Part shown: positions 24,763 to 32,734 of the stretch, one piece after another
Numbering within the stretch: position 1 is the first letter of the stretch
Layout: each line of letters begins with the position of its first letter
DNA from: a bacterium
GTDB taxonomy: Bacteria; Elusimicrobiota; Elusimicrobia; Elusimicrobiales; UBA9959
Length of the DNA stretch: 61,543 bases
Assembly: GCA_021786295.1 (NCBI GenBank)
Contig: JAJYNO010000011.1
Location: forward strand, 1 to 61,543
Direction: 5' to 3'
Translations under genes and position numbers: made by a program
Notes under the pieces: generated by a model
Seen by the model: only the letters and a program-made list of their open reading frames with translations
What the model was told of the DNA's origin: nothing
Database searches by the model: none

Positions 24763-25971
24763 CTACTTGGCCGCGGCGGCGGGCTTCAGCCTGATGACCT
24801 TCCTGACGCAGGTCTCGAAGATGTCCAGCGCGCGGTCCAGCTGCTCCTTCGTATGGGTGGCGGTGACCACGACGCGCAAGAGCGAACGCTTGGGCGGTAC
24901 GGCCGGGCTGACGACTGGGTTCGTGAAAAGGCCGTTGTCGTAAAGCAGGCGCCAGAGCATGAAGGTTTTCTCGTTGTCGCCTATAACGACCGGGATGATG
25001 GGGGTCTGCGTCTCTCCGGTGTTCAGCCCCATGGCCTTGAAACGCTCCATCAGGTAGGCCGAGTTGTCCCAGAGCCTTTTAATACGCTGCGGCTCCTCCT
25101 CTATGATATCTATGGCCCTGGAGATGGCGGCCACGGAGGCGGGAGGCAGGGCCGCCGAGAAGATCATAGAGCGGGAGACGTGCTGGATGTAGTGTATTAT
25201 CTGCTCGTCGCCCACCACGAAGCCGCCGACAGCGGCGAAGGACTTGGAACAGGTGCCGACGACCAGGTCCACTTCCTTCCTGGTCAGGCCGAAATATTCC
25301 ATCGTGCCGTGTCCGTGCCTGCCCAGCACGCCGGTGGCGTGAGCGTCGTCCACCATCAGGCGCGCGCCGTGCTTCCTGCAGACCTTCGAGAGTTCCGGGA
25401 CCGGGGCGATGTCGCCCTCCATCGAGAAGACGCCGTCCACTATGACCAGCTTACCGTGCCTGGGGCCTATGTCCTTGAGGACGCGGTCCAGGTCCTCGGG
25501 GCTGTTGTGCTTGAAGCGGCGCACCTCCCCCTGGGAGAGGCGGCATCCGTCCAGGATGCTGGCGTGGTCCAGCTTGTCTATTATCGCGAAATCCCCTTTG
25601 CCGACCAGCGCGCTGACCACGCCGAGGTTCATCTGGTAGCCGGTGGCGTAGATCAGGGCGGCCTCGCGCCCCTTGAAAGCCGCCAGTTTCTTCTCCAGCT
25701 CGGTGTGCAGGATGGTGTTGCCGTTGAGGAAGCGGCTGCCGGCCACGCCGGTGCCGTATTTCCTGACCGCCTCTATAGCCGCGGCCTTCATGCGCGGGTC
25801 GTTGGCCAGGCCGAGATAGTTATTGGAGCCGAACATTATGAATTTTTTCCCCTGGATCATTACCTCGGGGGCCTGTTCTGATTCCAGCGCCTTGAAATAT
25901 GGGTAGATGCCCGAGTCCATCAGCTGGCGGGCGATCGTGAAATTCCTGCACTTCTCAAAGAGGTCTGTCAT
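24763..25971 (-). CDS. alpha-oxoamine synthase (SPT/KBL/BioF family, PLP enzyme)
   Basis: These PLP enzymes join an amino acid to an acyl-CoA with loss of CO2. The 402-residue protein has FGSNNYLGL (48-56), GTGVAGSRFLNG, LDHASILDG (substrate/PLP His), VDDAHATGVLG (Asp209/His211) and the Schiff-base Lys243 in TCSKSFAAVGG. The N-terminus GIYPYFKALES is like bacterial serine palmitoyltransferases. KBL (aminoketobutyrate ligase) or BioF remain possible. I use ATG 25971 because relatives begin there; ATG 25992 is in frame upstream. It is followed at once by the GNAT gene. A palindromic repeat lies upstream at 26007-26085. Confidence 0.85.
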   Translation of the reverse strand: MTDLFEKCRNFTIARQLMDSGIYPYFKALESEQAPEVMIQGKKFIMFGSNNYLGLANDPRMKAAAIEAVRKYGTGVAGSRFLNGNTILHTELEKKLAAFKGREAALIYATGYQMNLGVVSALVGKGDFAIIDKLDHASILDGCRLSQGEVRRFKHNSPEDLDRVLKDIGPRHGKLVIVDGVFSMEGDIAPVPELSKVCRKHGARLMVDDAHATGVLGRHGHGTMEYFGLTRKEVDLVVGTCSKSFAAVGGFVVGDEQIIHYIQHVSRSMIFSAALPPASVAAISRAIDIIEEEPQRIKRLWDNSAYLMERFKAMGLNTGETQTPIIPVVIGDNEKTFMLWRLLYDNGLFTNPVVSPAVPPKRSLLRVVVTATHTKEQLDRALDIFETCVRKVIRLKPAAAAK

Positions 25972-26006
25972 ATTATCCAGATATTTTATCATTTAAAACA
26001 GCCCCG

Positions 26007-26085
26007 AAAATAGGGACAGACACCAATTTTCCGACCGGACATAAGCTTCAAAAAGCCTTAAAAAATAGGTGTCTGTCCCTATTTT
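26007..26085. repeat. palindromic intergenic element, copy 2 (GGGACAGAC type)
   Basis: The arms at 26007-26030 and 26062-26085 are inverted repeats with core AATAGGGACAGACACC, imperfect only at one or two bases near the inner end of the left arm. The centre is about 30 bases. It matches the element at 334-427. The right arm overlaps the end of the rfaE2-like gene: the TAG stop (26081-26079) and the last two sense codons come from repeat sequence. The element lies between rfaE2 and the alpha-oxoamine synthase. Confidence 0.85.
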
Positions 26086-26540
26086 AGGCGGGAGGCGAGG
26101 GTGGTGGTGGACCTGCCTTTCAGAAGCGGCACCAGCGCCACCCTGCCGGCAAATCCGGCCCCTACCACTGTGCCGTTGCGGTAATCCGCGCCCTTTACCA
26201 GCACGTCCGGGCGCAAGGCTTTTATAAGTTTGATCGGTGTGTCCTCCCCGAAAACGACCACCGCGTCCACGGCCTGAAGGGCGGCCAGCACCAGGGCCCG
26301 GTCCCTGACCTTGTTGATGGGGCGTGAGGGGCCCTTCAGCCGGCGCACTGAGGCGTCGGAATTGAGTCCCAGGAACAGGAAATCCCCCATCGAGCGGGCC
26401 TTTTCGAGCGAATATACATGTCCCGCGTGCAGCAGGTCGAAGCAGCCGTTGGTAAAAACGGCCTTCCCCCCCGCCTTTTTGAGGGCCTTGCGCAGGGCGA
26501 CGGCCTTTTTGAGGGAGATTATCTTGCCTGCGGTCCGCAT
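26079..26540 (-). CDS. rfaE2: D-glycero-beta-D-manno-heptose 1-phosphate adenylyltransferase
   Basis: This enzyme activates heptose-1-phosphate to ADP-heptose for LPS core. The 153-residue protein matches the C-terminal domain of HldE/RfaE2: FTNGCFDLLHAGHVYSLEKA with the HAGH nucleotidyl-transfer motif, GLNSDASVRRLKGPSRPI, RPDVLVKGADY and GRSTT. The kinase half is absent, as in species with split HldA/HldC proteins. The ATG overlaps the accC stop (TGATG). The last codons lie inside a palindromic repeat, so the natural C-terminus may have been altered by insertion. Confidence 0.88.
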   Translation of the reverse strand: MRTAGKIISLKKAVALRKALKKAGGKAVFTNGCFDLLHAGHVYSLEKARSMGDFLFLGLNSDASVRRLKGPSRPINKVRDRALVLAALQAVDAVVVFGEDTPIKLIKALRPDVLVKGADYRNGTVVGAGFAGRVALVPLLKGRSTTTLASRLK

Positions 26541-27901
26541 CAGGCGACCTTGGCTGGCTCGGCCGGGTTCAGCAGGCGCTCCATGAAACCGGTATCGGTC
26601 TTGCCGGCCCTGAATCTCTCGTCCTCGACTATCATCTGGTGGGCGTCTATAGTGGTCTTTATGCCCTTGACCGTGAATTCCTTGAGGGCCCTGGCGCTCT
26701 TGGCCACTGCCAGTTCCCTGGTCTGGTCCCAGACTATCAGTTTGGCCAGCATGCTGTCGTAGTAGATCGGCAGGCTGTAGCCGGCGTAGACGTGAGTGTC
26801 CACGCGCACGCCCGGGCCGCCCGGCAGCGTCCACTCCTCCACTCGCCCCACGGACGGGGCGAAGTTGCGGGTGAAGTCCTCGGCGTTGACCCTGTGCTCT
26901 ATGGCGTGGCCCCGGTACGGAACGCTATGCGAAGCCGTGTAGGACAGGCTGTCGCCGGCTGCCGCCAGCAGCTGCTCGCGCACCAGGTCGAAGCCGGTGA
27001 TGTACTCGGTCACCGGGTGCTCCACCTGCAGGCGCGTGTTGACCTCCATGAAGTAGAAGTTGCCCTGCTGGTCCAGCAGGAATTCCACCGTGCCTACCCC
27101 AACGTAATTGGCTGCATTGGCCAGCTTGACGGCGGCCTCCTCGAGTTTCTCCCGCAGCTTTTTGCCCACCGCCGGAGAGGGGGTCTCCTCCACCAGCTTC
27201 TGGTGCCGGCGCTGTATCGAGCAGTCGCGCTCCGGGAAGGCCAGGGTATGCCCCTTCGTGTCGCGGGCGAACTGCACCTCTATGTGCCGCGGCAGCTCTA
27301 TGTACCTCTCAAAGTAGACCTCGTCGTTCCCGAACCCGGCCTTGGCCTCCGCCCTGGCCATGGTTATCTCGTGCTCCAGCTGCGCCATTTCGCGCACGAT
27401 GCGGATCCCTTTTCCGCCGCCGCCGGCCGCGGCCTTGATCATCAGCGGGAAGCCTATCTTCTCGGCCTCGGTCTTGAAATTCTTCCCGACGCAGTCCTTC
27501 GTGCCGGGCGTCACCGGCACGCCGGCCTTCATCGCCATCTTGCGGGCCTCGGCTTTGTGGCCGAGCTGCTGTATGGACTTCGGGGAAGGACCGATGAAGG
27601 TGATGCCGTTGTCCCGGCAGGCCGCCGAGAAATCGGCGTTCTCGGACAGAAAACCGTAGCCGGGGTGTATCGCGTCCGAGCCGGTCAGTTTGGCCGCGGA
27701 GATGACTGCCGGTATGTCGAGGTAGCTTTCGCGTGCCATGGCCGGGCCTATGCAGACAGCCTCGTCGGCCAGCCGCACGTGCAGCGAGGAGCGGTCCGCC
27801 TCGGAATAGACCGCCACGGAGCTTATGCCCATCTCCCGCAGCGTCCTTATCACGCGTACCGCGATCTCTCCGCGGTTGGCTATCAGAACCTTCTTGAACA
27901 T
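26540..27901 (-). CDS. accC: biotin carboxylase (acetyl-CoA carboxylase subunit AccC type)
   Basis: AccC uses ATP and bicarbonate to carboxylate biotin on BCCP, the first step of malonyl-CoA synthesis. The 453-residue protein has the start MFKKVLIANRGEIAVR, DAIHPGYGFLSEN, the ATP-grasp loop KAAAGGGGKGIR, ERDCSIQRRHQK, and the active-site segment EVNTRLQVEHPVTE. Length is typical. GGAGG is 4 nt before the ATG at 27901. It shares an operon with a BCCP-like gene, but a zinc-ribbon gene separates them. The BCCP partner has a degenerate biotin site, so this could serve acetyl-CoA carboxylase or a related carboxylase with subunits elsewhere. Confidence 0.92.
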   Translation of the reverse strand: MFKKVLIANRGEIAVRVIRTLREMGISSVAVYSEADRSSLHVRLADEAVCIGPAMARESYLDIPAVISAAKLTGSDAIHPGYGFLSENADFSAACRDNGITFIGPSPKSIQQLGHKAEARKMAMKAGVPVTPGTKDCVGKNFKTEAEKIGFPLMIKAAAGGGGKGIRIVREMAQLEHEITMARAEAKAGFGNDEVYFERYIELPRHIEVQFARDTKGHTLAFPERDCSIQRRHQKLVEETPSPAVGKKLREKLEEAAVKLANAANYVGVGTVEFLLDQQGNFYFMEVNTRLQVEHPVTEYITGFDLVREQLLAAAGDSLSYTASHSVPYRGHAIEHRVNAEDFTRNFAPSVGRVEEWTLPGGPGVRVDTHVYAGYSLPIYYDSMLAKLIVWDQTRELAVAKSARALKEFTVKGIKTTIDAHQMIVEDERFRAGKTDTGFMERLLNPAEPAKVA

Positions 27902-27951
27902 ATATCCTCCAATAGATCCCGCCGTTCCTTTCCCTTTTCCCTTGCCCCGCG

Positions 27952-29616
27952 TCACTTTCCGGCTACGGCCCGGGGAGACGCGGGCGGGAGCTTTTCCGCT
28001 TCTGCCTTCTCCGTCCAGAGATTGACCAGGAAAACGTAGATGTCCATGGTCTGGGGCCTGCGCGTGCGCGGATCGAGCGCCTCCGAGCGCAGGTAGACGC
28101 GGTAGTTCGGGCCGGCCACGTGCACGGCCAGCCACTGGTCGCGCGGCAGGTAGCGGGCCCGGGCCCGGCCGAGGCGTTTCCGCAGGGCGGCCAGCTGCTG
28201 CCCGCGCATTTCGGCTATGGTCGGCCCGTCGGGCTTGAGCCGCGAGTTCTGGACGAAAGCGATCGCGTCCGGCCCTGCCGCTCCGCTCATGTAGCGCAGG
28301 CGTTTCCGCGCGTCCTCTTTCGAGGGGCCTGCGGTACAGACCTCGGAGGCGGCCATCACCTCCTGCAGCGCCCTGTCGTAGTCCTTCAGGTAGACGTAGT
28401 CGTCGGCGCGGTTGAGATGGAGAGGGCAGAGCTGGTCGTTGGTGAGGCCGGGCCACTGGAGGAGCTTGGCGTACTCTTCCAGCGCCGCGCGGTCGCGCTG
28501 CAGGTAGCGGAGGCTGTCGGCGTAGCGGGAATCGAGCTGGAAGATCTCGTCGCTGGAATATCCCACCGGGTAGGTCCCGGCTTCGTCCACGGCGCGTTTG
28601 CAGGACACCGCGGACTTGTCGTAAAGCCCCATGAAGAACTCCGTCGTGCAGAGATAGGCGGAGGAGCGGGGGTCCACCGGATCGGTCAGGTAGAGCTTCT
28701 GGGCCAGGAAGAGTGCCTGCGGGAAGTCGTGGCGTTTCAGCGCGTCGTCTATCGGCTGAAAAAGGACCCAGATGTAGGGACGCATCCAGCGGCTATGCTC
28801 GCGCACGAAGGAGATGTAATCGTCCTTCCAGGGCCCGTCGCCCTCCTTGAGCTTGTAGCGTATCATCGCCGCGTCGTTGCTCATAGCGAAGACCTGGACG
28901 TCCTTCCATTGCCAGGGCGGCGCCTTGGAATAGTAGTCGTTGCTGTTCTTGACGTAATCCTGCAGCGAGCAGACCGCCTTGGAGTTGCTCGACAGCATCT
29001 CGTAGGCCTTGGAGTATTTACCCTCCGAGATGTCCGCCAGGTAGGCCTTGGCGGTCATTACAAGGCGCATCTTGGGCAGGGAGGGGGCTATTATCAGATA
29101 TAGGATCGCGAACAGCACGCCCAGCAGCAGCGCCGTGACCGCCGGCCCGGATAATTTCTTGATCAGGTTCTGTTTGCGCGGCCTGGGGAGAGGGGCCTCC
29201 TTCATCAGCCTGGTCGAGTCTGGGGTGAGCGGGCCGGAGCCGCCGCCGCGCCCCGGCGGAGGAGGGGGGGGCTGCGCCGCCTGCGGCTTCGGCTCCGGGG
29301 CCGGCGGCGGAACGGGCAGCCTGCGCCTGAACGATGTTTCCCTCTCGGAGACCGTGTCCTGTATGGACTCCATCTCCAGTTTGAAGCCTTCGTGGCCGGC
29401 CAGCTCCTCCCGCGGCGGTTCCTCCGGTTTAGGCGGAGGCTGCAGGGAGAGCAGCGCGCCGCACTGGCCGCAGTAGTTCTTGTCCACCTGGTTGGCGAAG
29501 CCGCAGTCCCCGCAGATCTTCTGCAGCGGGGCGCCGCATTTAAGGCACGTGTCCGTGATGATGTTCGGCTGGTAGCCGCACTTGGGACACTTTATTGTGG
29601 AAGGCTTTGCTGTCAT
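27952..29616 (-). CDS. double zinc-ribbon membrane protein with TPR-like domain, unknown function
   Basis: This 554-residue protein begins with two four-Cys zinc ribbons (C10/C13/C24/C27 and C35/C38/C49/C52). A Pro-rich linker (about 58-150, including a run of prolines near 116-121) and one transmembrane helix (about 157-178) follow. A large outer domain follows, with a DUF4878-like part (MTAKAYLADISEGKYSKAYEML) and TPR-like helices to about residue 470. Such ribbons suggest a cytosolic sensing or docking end. It lies between accB-like and accC genes, which are normally adjacent. Function unknown; topology is inferred. Confidence 0.7.
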   Translation of the reverse strand: MTAKPSTIKCPKCGYQPNIITDTCLKCGAPLQKICGDCGFANQVDKNYCGQCGALLSLQPPPKPEEPPREELAGHEGFKLEMESIQDTVSERETSFRRRLPVPPPAPEPKPQAAQPPPPPPGRGGGSGPLTPDSTRLMKEAPLPRPRKQNLIKKLSGPAVTALLLGVLFAILYLIIAPSLPKMRLVMTAKAYLADISEGKYSKAYEMLSSNSKAVCSLQDYVKNSNDYYSKAPPWQWKDVQVFAMSNDAAMIRYKLKEGDGPWKDDYISFVREHSRWMRPYIWVLFQPIDDALKRHDFPQALFLAQKLYLTDPVDPRSSAYLCTTEFFMGLYDKSAVSCKRAVDEAGTYPVGYSSDEIFQLDSRYADSLRYLQRDRAALEEYAKLLQWPGLTNDQLCPLHLNRADDYVYLKDYDRALQEVMAASEVCTAGPSKEDARKRLRYMSGAAGPDAIAFVQNSRLKPDGPTIAEMRGQQLAALRKRLGRARARYLPRDQWLAVHVAGPNYRVYLRSEALDPRTRRPQTMDIYVFLVNLWTEKAEAEKLPPASPRAVAGK

Positions 29617-29691
29617 CTCTGAACGCGTTCTCCCCGGCCCGCGCCGCCTGCGTTGCGCGCGGTCCGGGCGCCGCGCGCCGGCAGCGGCCGG

Positions 29692-30069
29692 TTATTTCGG
29701 TTCGAAGAAGAAAAGCGGCTGGCCGTACTCCACCGGCTTGCCGTCCTCGATGGAGATGATCTTCAGGAGGCCGTTCGCCGTGGCGGTCACGCTTTTGAAA
29801 TCCTTGCCTACCTCCACCACGCCCAGCTCCTGGCCGCTCTTAATCGAAGAGCCTTCCTTGAGATGGTTGGTCTTGCCCGGCCGGGCGAAGCGGAAGATGC
29901 CTATGGACGGCGAGAGCACCGGCTCCATGGTGGAGGCTATGGTGTGGCTGTGCTCCGGGTTGTTGTTGAGCTTGAGGCTGATCTTGTCGTCGCCGTTCCT
30001 CCAGGTTATCTCCTCCAGATCGGTGGTCTCCATCCATTTGGTCAGTTTGGTAAGGGTCTTGACGTCCAT
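29692..30069 (-). CDS. biotin carboxyl carrier protein-like (AccB), degenerate biotin motif
   Basis: BCCP carries biotin between the two half-reactions of acetyl-CoA carboxylase. The 125-residue protein has the usual short N-terminal helix (residues 1-35), a linker, and a C-terminal biotinyl/lipoyl fold: MEPVLSPSIGIFR, then GQELGVVEVGKDF, ANGLLKIISIEDGKPVEYGQPLF. The canonical EAMKM is replaced by EVGKD (86-90). Lys89 is kept but both flanking Met are lost. BirA-type ligases rely on these residues, so biotinylation is uncertain. GGAGG precedes the ATG at 30069. Operon position (before accC) supports the AccB identity. Confidence 0.75.
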   Translation of the reverse strand: MDVKTLTKLTKWMETTDLEEITWRNGDDKISLKLNNNPEHSHTIASTMEPVLSPSIGIFRFARPGKTNHLKEGSSIKSGQELGVVEVGKDFKSVTATANGLLKIISIEDGKPVEYGQPLFFFEPK

Positions 30070-30086
30070 ATTACCTCCGTAAAATC

Positions 30087-30524
30087 CTAAAGTCCGGCTT
30101 CCGAAGGGTCGAAAGCCTGCGGCAGCAGCTTGCCGGCCTTGGTCAGCGTGACCTTCTGCTTCTTTGCCATCGGGAACCAGTCCACGTAGATCATCTCCGC
30201 GTCCTTGTGGGCGAACTCTATGATGACCTGCCGGCAGGCGCCGCAGGGCTTGGCGCTCTTCGCGGCCACGCAGAGTGCCTTCACCTTCTTCTCCCCCTGG
30301 CTGACTGCCTTGAAAATGGCTACGCGCTCGGCGCAGATGGAAAGGCCGAAAGAGGCGTTCTCCACGTTGCAGCCGGTGTAGACTCGGCCGGAGTCCATCA
30401 TTACCGCCGCCCCTACCGGGTAGCGGGAATAAGGGCAATAGGCGTTCTTCTGCGCCCTCTTGGCGGCTTCTATCAGCTTGTCCCTCCAGGCGGGAGCGGC
30501 CTTCTTGGCTGTCTTTTTTGCCAT
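30087..30524 (-). CDS. cdd: cytidine deaminase
   Basis: Cdd converts cytidine and deoxycytidine to uridine forms for pyrimidine salvage. The 145-residue protein has VGAAVMMDSGRVYTGCNVENASFG, the zinc-site CAER (catalytic Glu) and PCGACRQV with the two Cys ligands. This is the short homotetrameric type. The N-terminus adds a Lys/Ala-rich tail (MAKKTAKKAAP). It begins 4 nt after the mtnP stop and ends 17 bp before the BCCP-like gene. Confidence 0.93.
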   Translation of the reverse strand: MAKKTAKKAAPAWRDKLIEAAKRAQKNAYCPYSRYPVGAAVMMDSGRVYTGCNVENASFGLSICAERVAIFKAVSQGEKKVKALCVAAKSAKPCGACRQVIIEFAHKDAEMIYVDWFPMAKKQKVTLTKAGKLLPQAFDPSEAGL

Positions 30525-30528
30525 TTTT

Positions 30529-31389
30529 TCACTCCAGTATCAGCTTGAGCTTCTTATAGACCGCGGGCGGGAAATGCTCCTTGTGCGTAAGCAGGGAGTT
30601 CTTCGTCATGCCGGGGCAGCCGTTGCGGCAGCCGGCCTTGGCCACGAGCGGGACCACCTTCACCAGCAGGCGGCGGATATTGTGGATGTTCCTGGCCATG
30701 GTCTCGGAGACCTTGTGCTGGTCCACCTCCTCGCCCTCCTTCCAGCAGTCGTAGTCGGTTACCAGGGAGACCGGCGCGTAGTGGAAGCCGGCCTCGCGGG
30801 CGAGCTTGGCCTCGGTGGCCATCGTCATGCCGATGATGGAATAGCCCATCTTGCGGTGGAAATTGGACTCCGCCTTGGTGGAGAAACCGGGGCCTTCCAT
30901 GCAGCAGTAGGTTCCGCCCTTGTGGGATTTTATGCCCAGTTTCACGGCTTCCCTGTACATCAGGTCGGAGACGGCCATGCAGAACGGCTCTGCCATGGGG
31001 ACGTGGCCCACGATGCCGCCGCCGAAGAAGGTGGACGGGCGGCCCTTGGTCTGGTCCACGAACTGGTCTGGGAAGACGAAATGGGTAGGGGGCAGCTCCT
31101 GGCGGAGGGAGCCTACCGCGCTGGCGGAGATGATGGTCTTCACGCCCACGGACTTGAGGGCCCACATATTGGCCCGCTGGTTGATCTCGCCGGGGAGGAT
31201 GGCGTGCTTGCGGCCGTGGCGGGGGAGGAAGACCACTTTTATCCCGGAAAGTGTGCCGAGGAGGAGCTTGTCGGAGGGGTCCCCGAAGGGGGTTTGAACC
31301 TTGATCTCCCGGTTTATCTTCAGCTCCTCCATGGCGTACAGGCCGGTGCCGCCTATAACGCCGATCTCCGCCAGGACTTTTTTAGACAT
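30529..31389 (-). CDS. mtnP: S-methyl-5'-thioadenosine phosphorylase
   Basis: MtnP splits methylthioadenosine into adenine and methylthioribose-1-phosphate in methionine salvage. The 286-residue protein has GVIGGTGLYAM, the phosphate/purine motifs LPRHGRKHAILPGEINQRAN and SASAVGSL, MEGPGFSTKAES, and TDYDCWKEGEEV, the Asp residues that mark adenine-type specificity over guanine-type PNP. First gene of the operon that runs through cdd, BCCP, accC and rfaE2. AGGAGC is 6 nt before the ATG. Confidence 0.92.
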   Translation of the reverse strand: MSKKVLAEIGVIGGTGLYAMEELKINREIKVQTPFGDPSDKLLLGTLSGIKVVFLPRHGRKHAILPGEINQRANMWALKSVGVKTIISASAVGSLRQELPPTHFVFPDQFVDQTKGRPSTFFGGGIVGHVPMAEPFCMAVSDLMYREAVKLGIKSHKGGTYCCMEGPGFSTKAESNFHRKMGYSIIGMTMATEAKLAREAGFHYAPVSLVTDYDCWKEGEEVDQHKVSETMARNIHNIRRLLVKVVPLVAKAGCRNGCPGMTKNSLLTHKEHFPPAVYKKLKLILE

Positions 31390-31504
31390 TAATGGCTCCT
31401 AGTTCCTGAATATTGGGCCGTCCGCGCGTCCGCCCCTGGAGCGGTCCGGCCGGCATATCTATCTATTTTATAATAAAAAGGAGGGGCAGGAGCGGGAAAT
31501 AATA

Positions 31505-32734
31505 TCAGAAGTACTCTCTCAGCGAGGCGTAGAAGACCCTGTCGTACAGGCCGAATTCCGAGGTCGGCCGCGCCGAAAGACCTTCCAGCCGCGCCCTGGG
31601 GCCGGAAGGGAGGAGGGCCCCGGCCGAGACGTAGAGGTTCTCCGCCGCGTTCCATTCGGCCGAAGGAAGGACGTAAAAGGAACCGTCGTCCAGGTTGGCC
31701 ATGGCCGAAAGGGAGGCCGAGACCAGGGCCGAGAGCTGCGCCGAAGTGCCGCCGGAAACATAATGCCTGCCCAGCAGGTAGACGTCGGCCTCCCGGTAGG
31801 CCGTGCGCGTGGCCAGGGACGCGTAACCCGCCGGAGAAGCCGCGCCCGCGCCGTTGTAGTGGTATTCCAGCCAGGTATCCAGGCCCCCCAGCGGGGTGAA
31901 ATTATATTCGGCCCCGGCCGTAAGCCTGAAGAAGTCGTCGCCAGGCCTGCGGGCGGAGAAACTGCCGGCCCAGACCTGGGCGGCCTCGGCTCGGAAGGTC
32001 GCGCCTCCGATATCGCGCGCCAGGTCCCCGCCGGCCATCAGGTTGCCCAGGAAGGAGGCCGTCATCGCGGTCAGGTCCGTGCCGCCGACCGTTTGCCTGG
32101 CCCGCAGGAAGCCCGCCCCCCGGGCCGCGGCCCAGTCCCTGCCCGGCAGCCACCCGGCGTCCAGCTCCCCGAGGCTGCCCCAGGGGGCCTTCACCCTCAG
32201 CGCGTCCACCCCCGGCCGTTCCTCGGTGTCTATGGTGCCGTACGGAAACGGGGCTATCACGTCCATGGGGTTGACGGTCCTGGAGTTGCCGAAGGCCAGC
32301 GGCTGGCGGCCGGCGTAGAGGTCGAAGGCGGCCGGCGACCAGGTCGCGAACGCGCGGTCCAGGTTCTGCGCCAGCGCGCCGGAGGCGGCGCTCCCGCCTG
32401 AGGCCGGGGACAGGTAGCGTCCCAGGTCCGAGACCCTGTAACCGTAGCCTTCCGGCAACGGTCTCGCGGCGGCCAGTTCGCCGGGCCTCGCGGTATAGTC
32501 CAGTTCGTAGGCGGCCTCGGCCCTGAGCCGGCCGCCCCCGTCCCAGAAGGCCCTGAGGCGCAGTTTGTCCTCGTTGGTGACGTAGGCGCCGTCCGCCTGT
32601 CCGGGCAGGCCGCGCACCGAGGCCGGTTCCTGGGAATAGAGATAGGTCTTGAAATAGCCCTTGAGAGAGAGGTCGTCCGCCTGCGAGGGCAGAGCGGCGC
32701 AGAGCAGCAGGAGTGCGGCCAGCGGGTATCTCAT
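31505..32734 (-). CDS. outer-membrane beta-barrel protein, unknown function
   Basis: This 409-residue protein has a signal peptide (residues 1-19, SQAD) and then alternating short amphipathic strands rich in aromatic residues, ending REYF. A C-terminal Phe after alternating hydrophobic residues is the usual BAM recognition signal. The pattern resembles DUF1302/DUF3570-type or porin-like barrels. Its ATG overlaps the stop of the ABC ATPase gene (ATGA), and it is the last gene of the LolA-like/FtsX operon, so it may be the outer-membrane partner of that transporter. Substrate unknown. Confidence 0.7.
   Translation of the reverse strand: MRYPLAALLLLCAALPSQADDLSLKGYFKTYLYSQEPASVRGLPGQADGAYVTNEDKLRLRAFWDGGGRLRAEAAYELDYTARPGELAAARPLPEGYGYRVSDLGRYLSPASGGSAASGALAQNLDRAFATWSPAAFDLYAGRQPLAFGNSRTVNPMDVIAPFPYGTIDTEERPGVDALRVKAPWGSLGELDAGWLPGRDWAAARGAGFLRARQTVGGTDLTAMTASFLGNLMAGGDLARDIGGATFRAEAAQVWAGSFSARRPGDDFFRLTAGAEYNFTPLGGLDTWLEYHYNGAGAASPAGYASLATRTAYREADVYLLGRHYVSGGTSAQLSALVSASLSAMANLDDGSFYVLPSAEWNAAENLYVSAGALLPSGPRARLEGLSARPTSEFGLYDRVFYASLREYF

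Noticed and set aside
23572-25881. Long plus-strand frame opposite the GNAT and alpha-oxoamine synthase genes
   Set aside because: No motif, odd composition, and both opposite genes have full catalytic signatures.
31463-31470. TATAAT on the plus strand before the barrel gene end
   Set aside because: No plus-strand gene follows; the same bases more plausibly serve the minus-strand mtnP promoter region.
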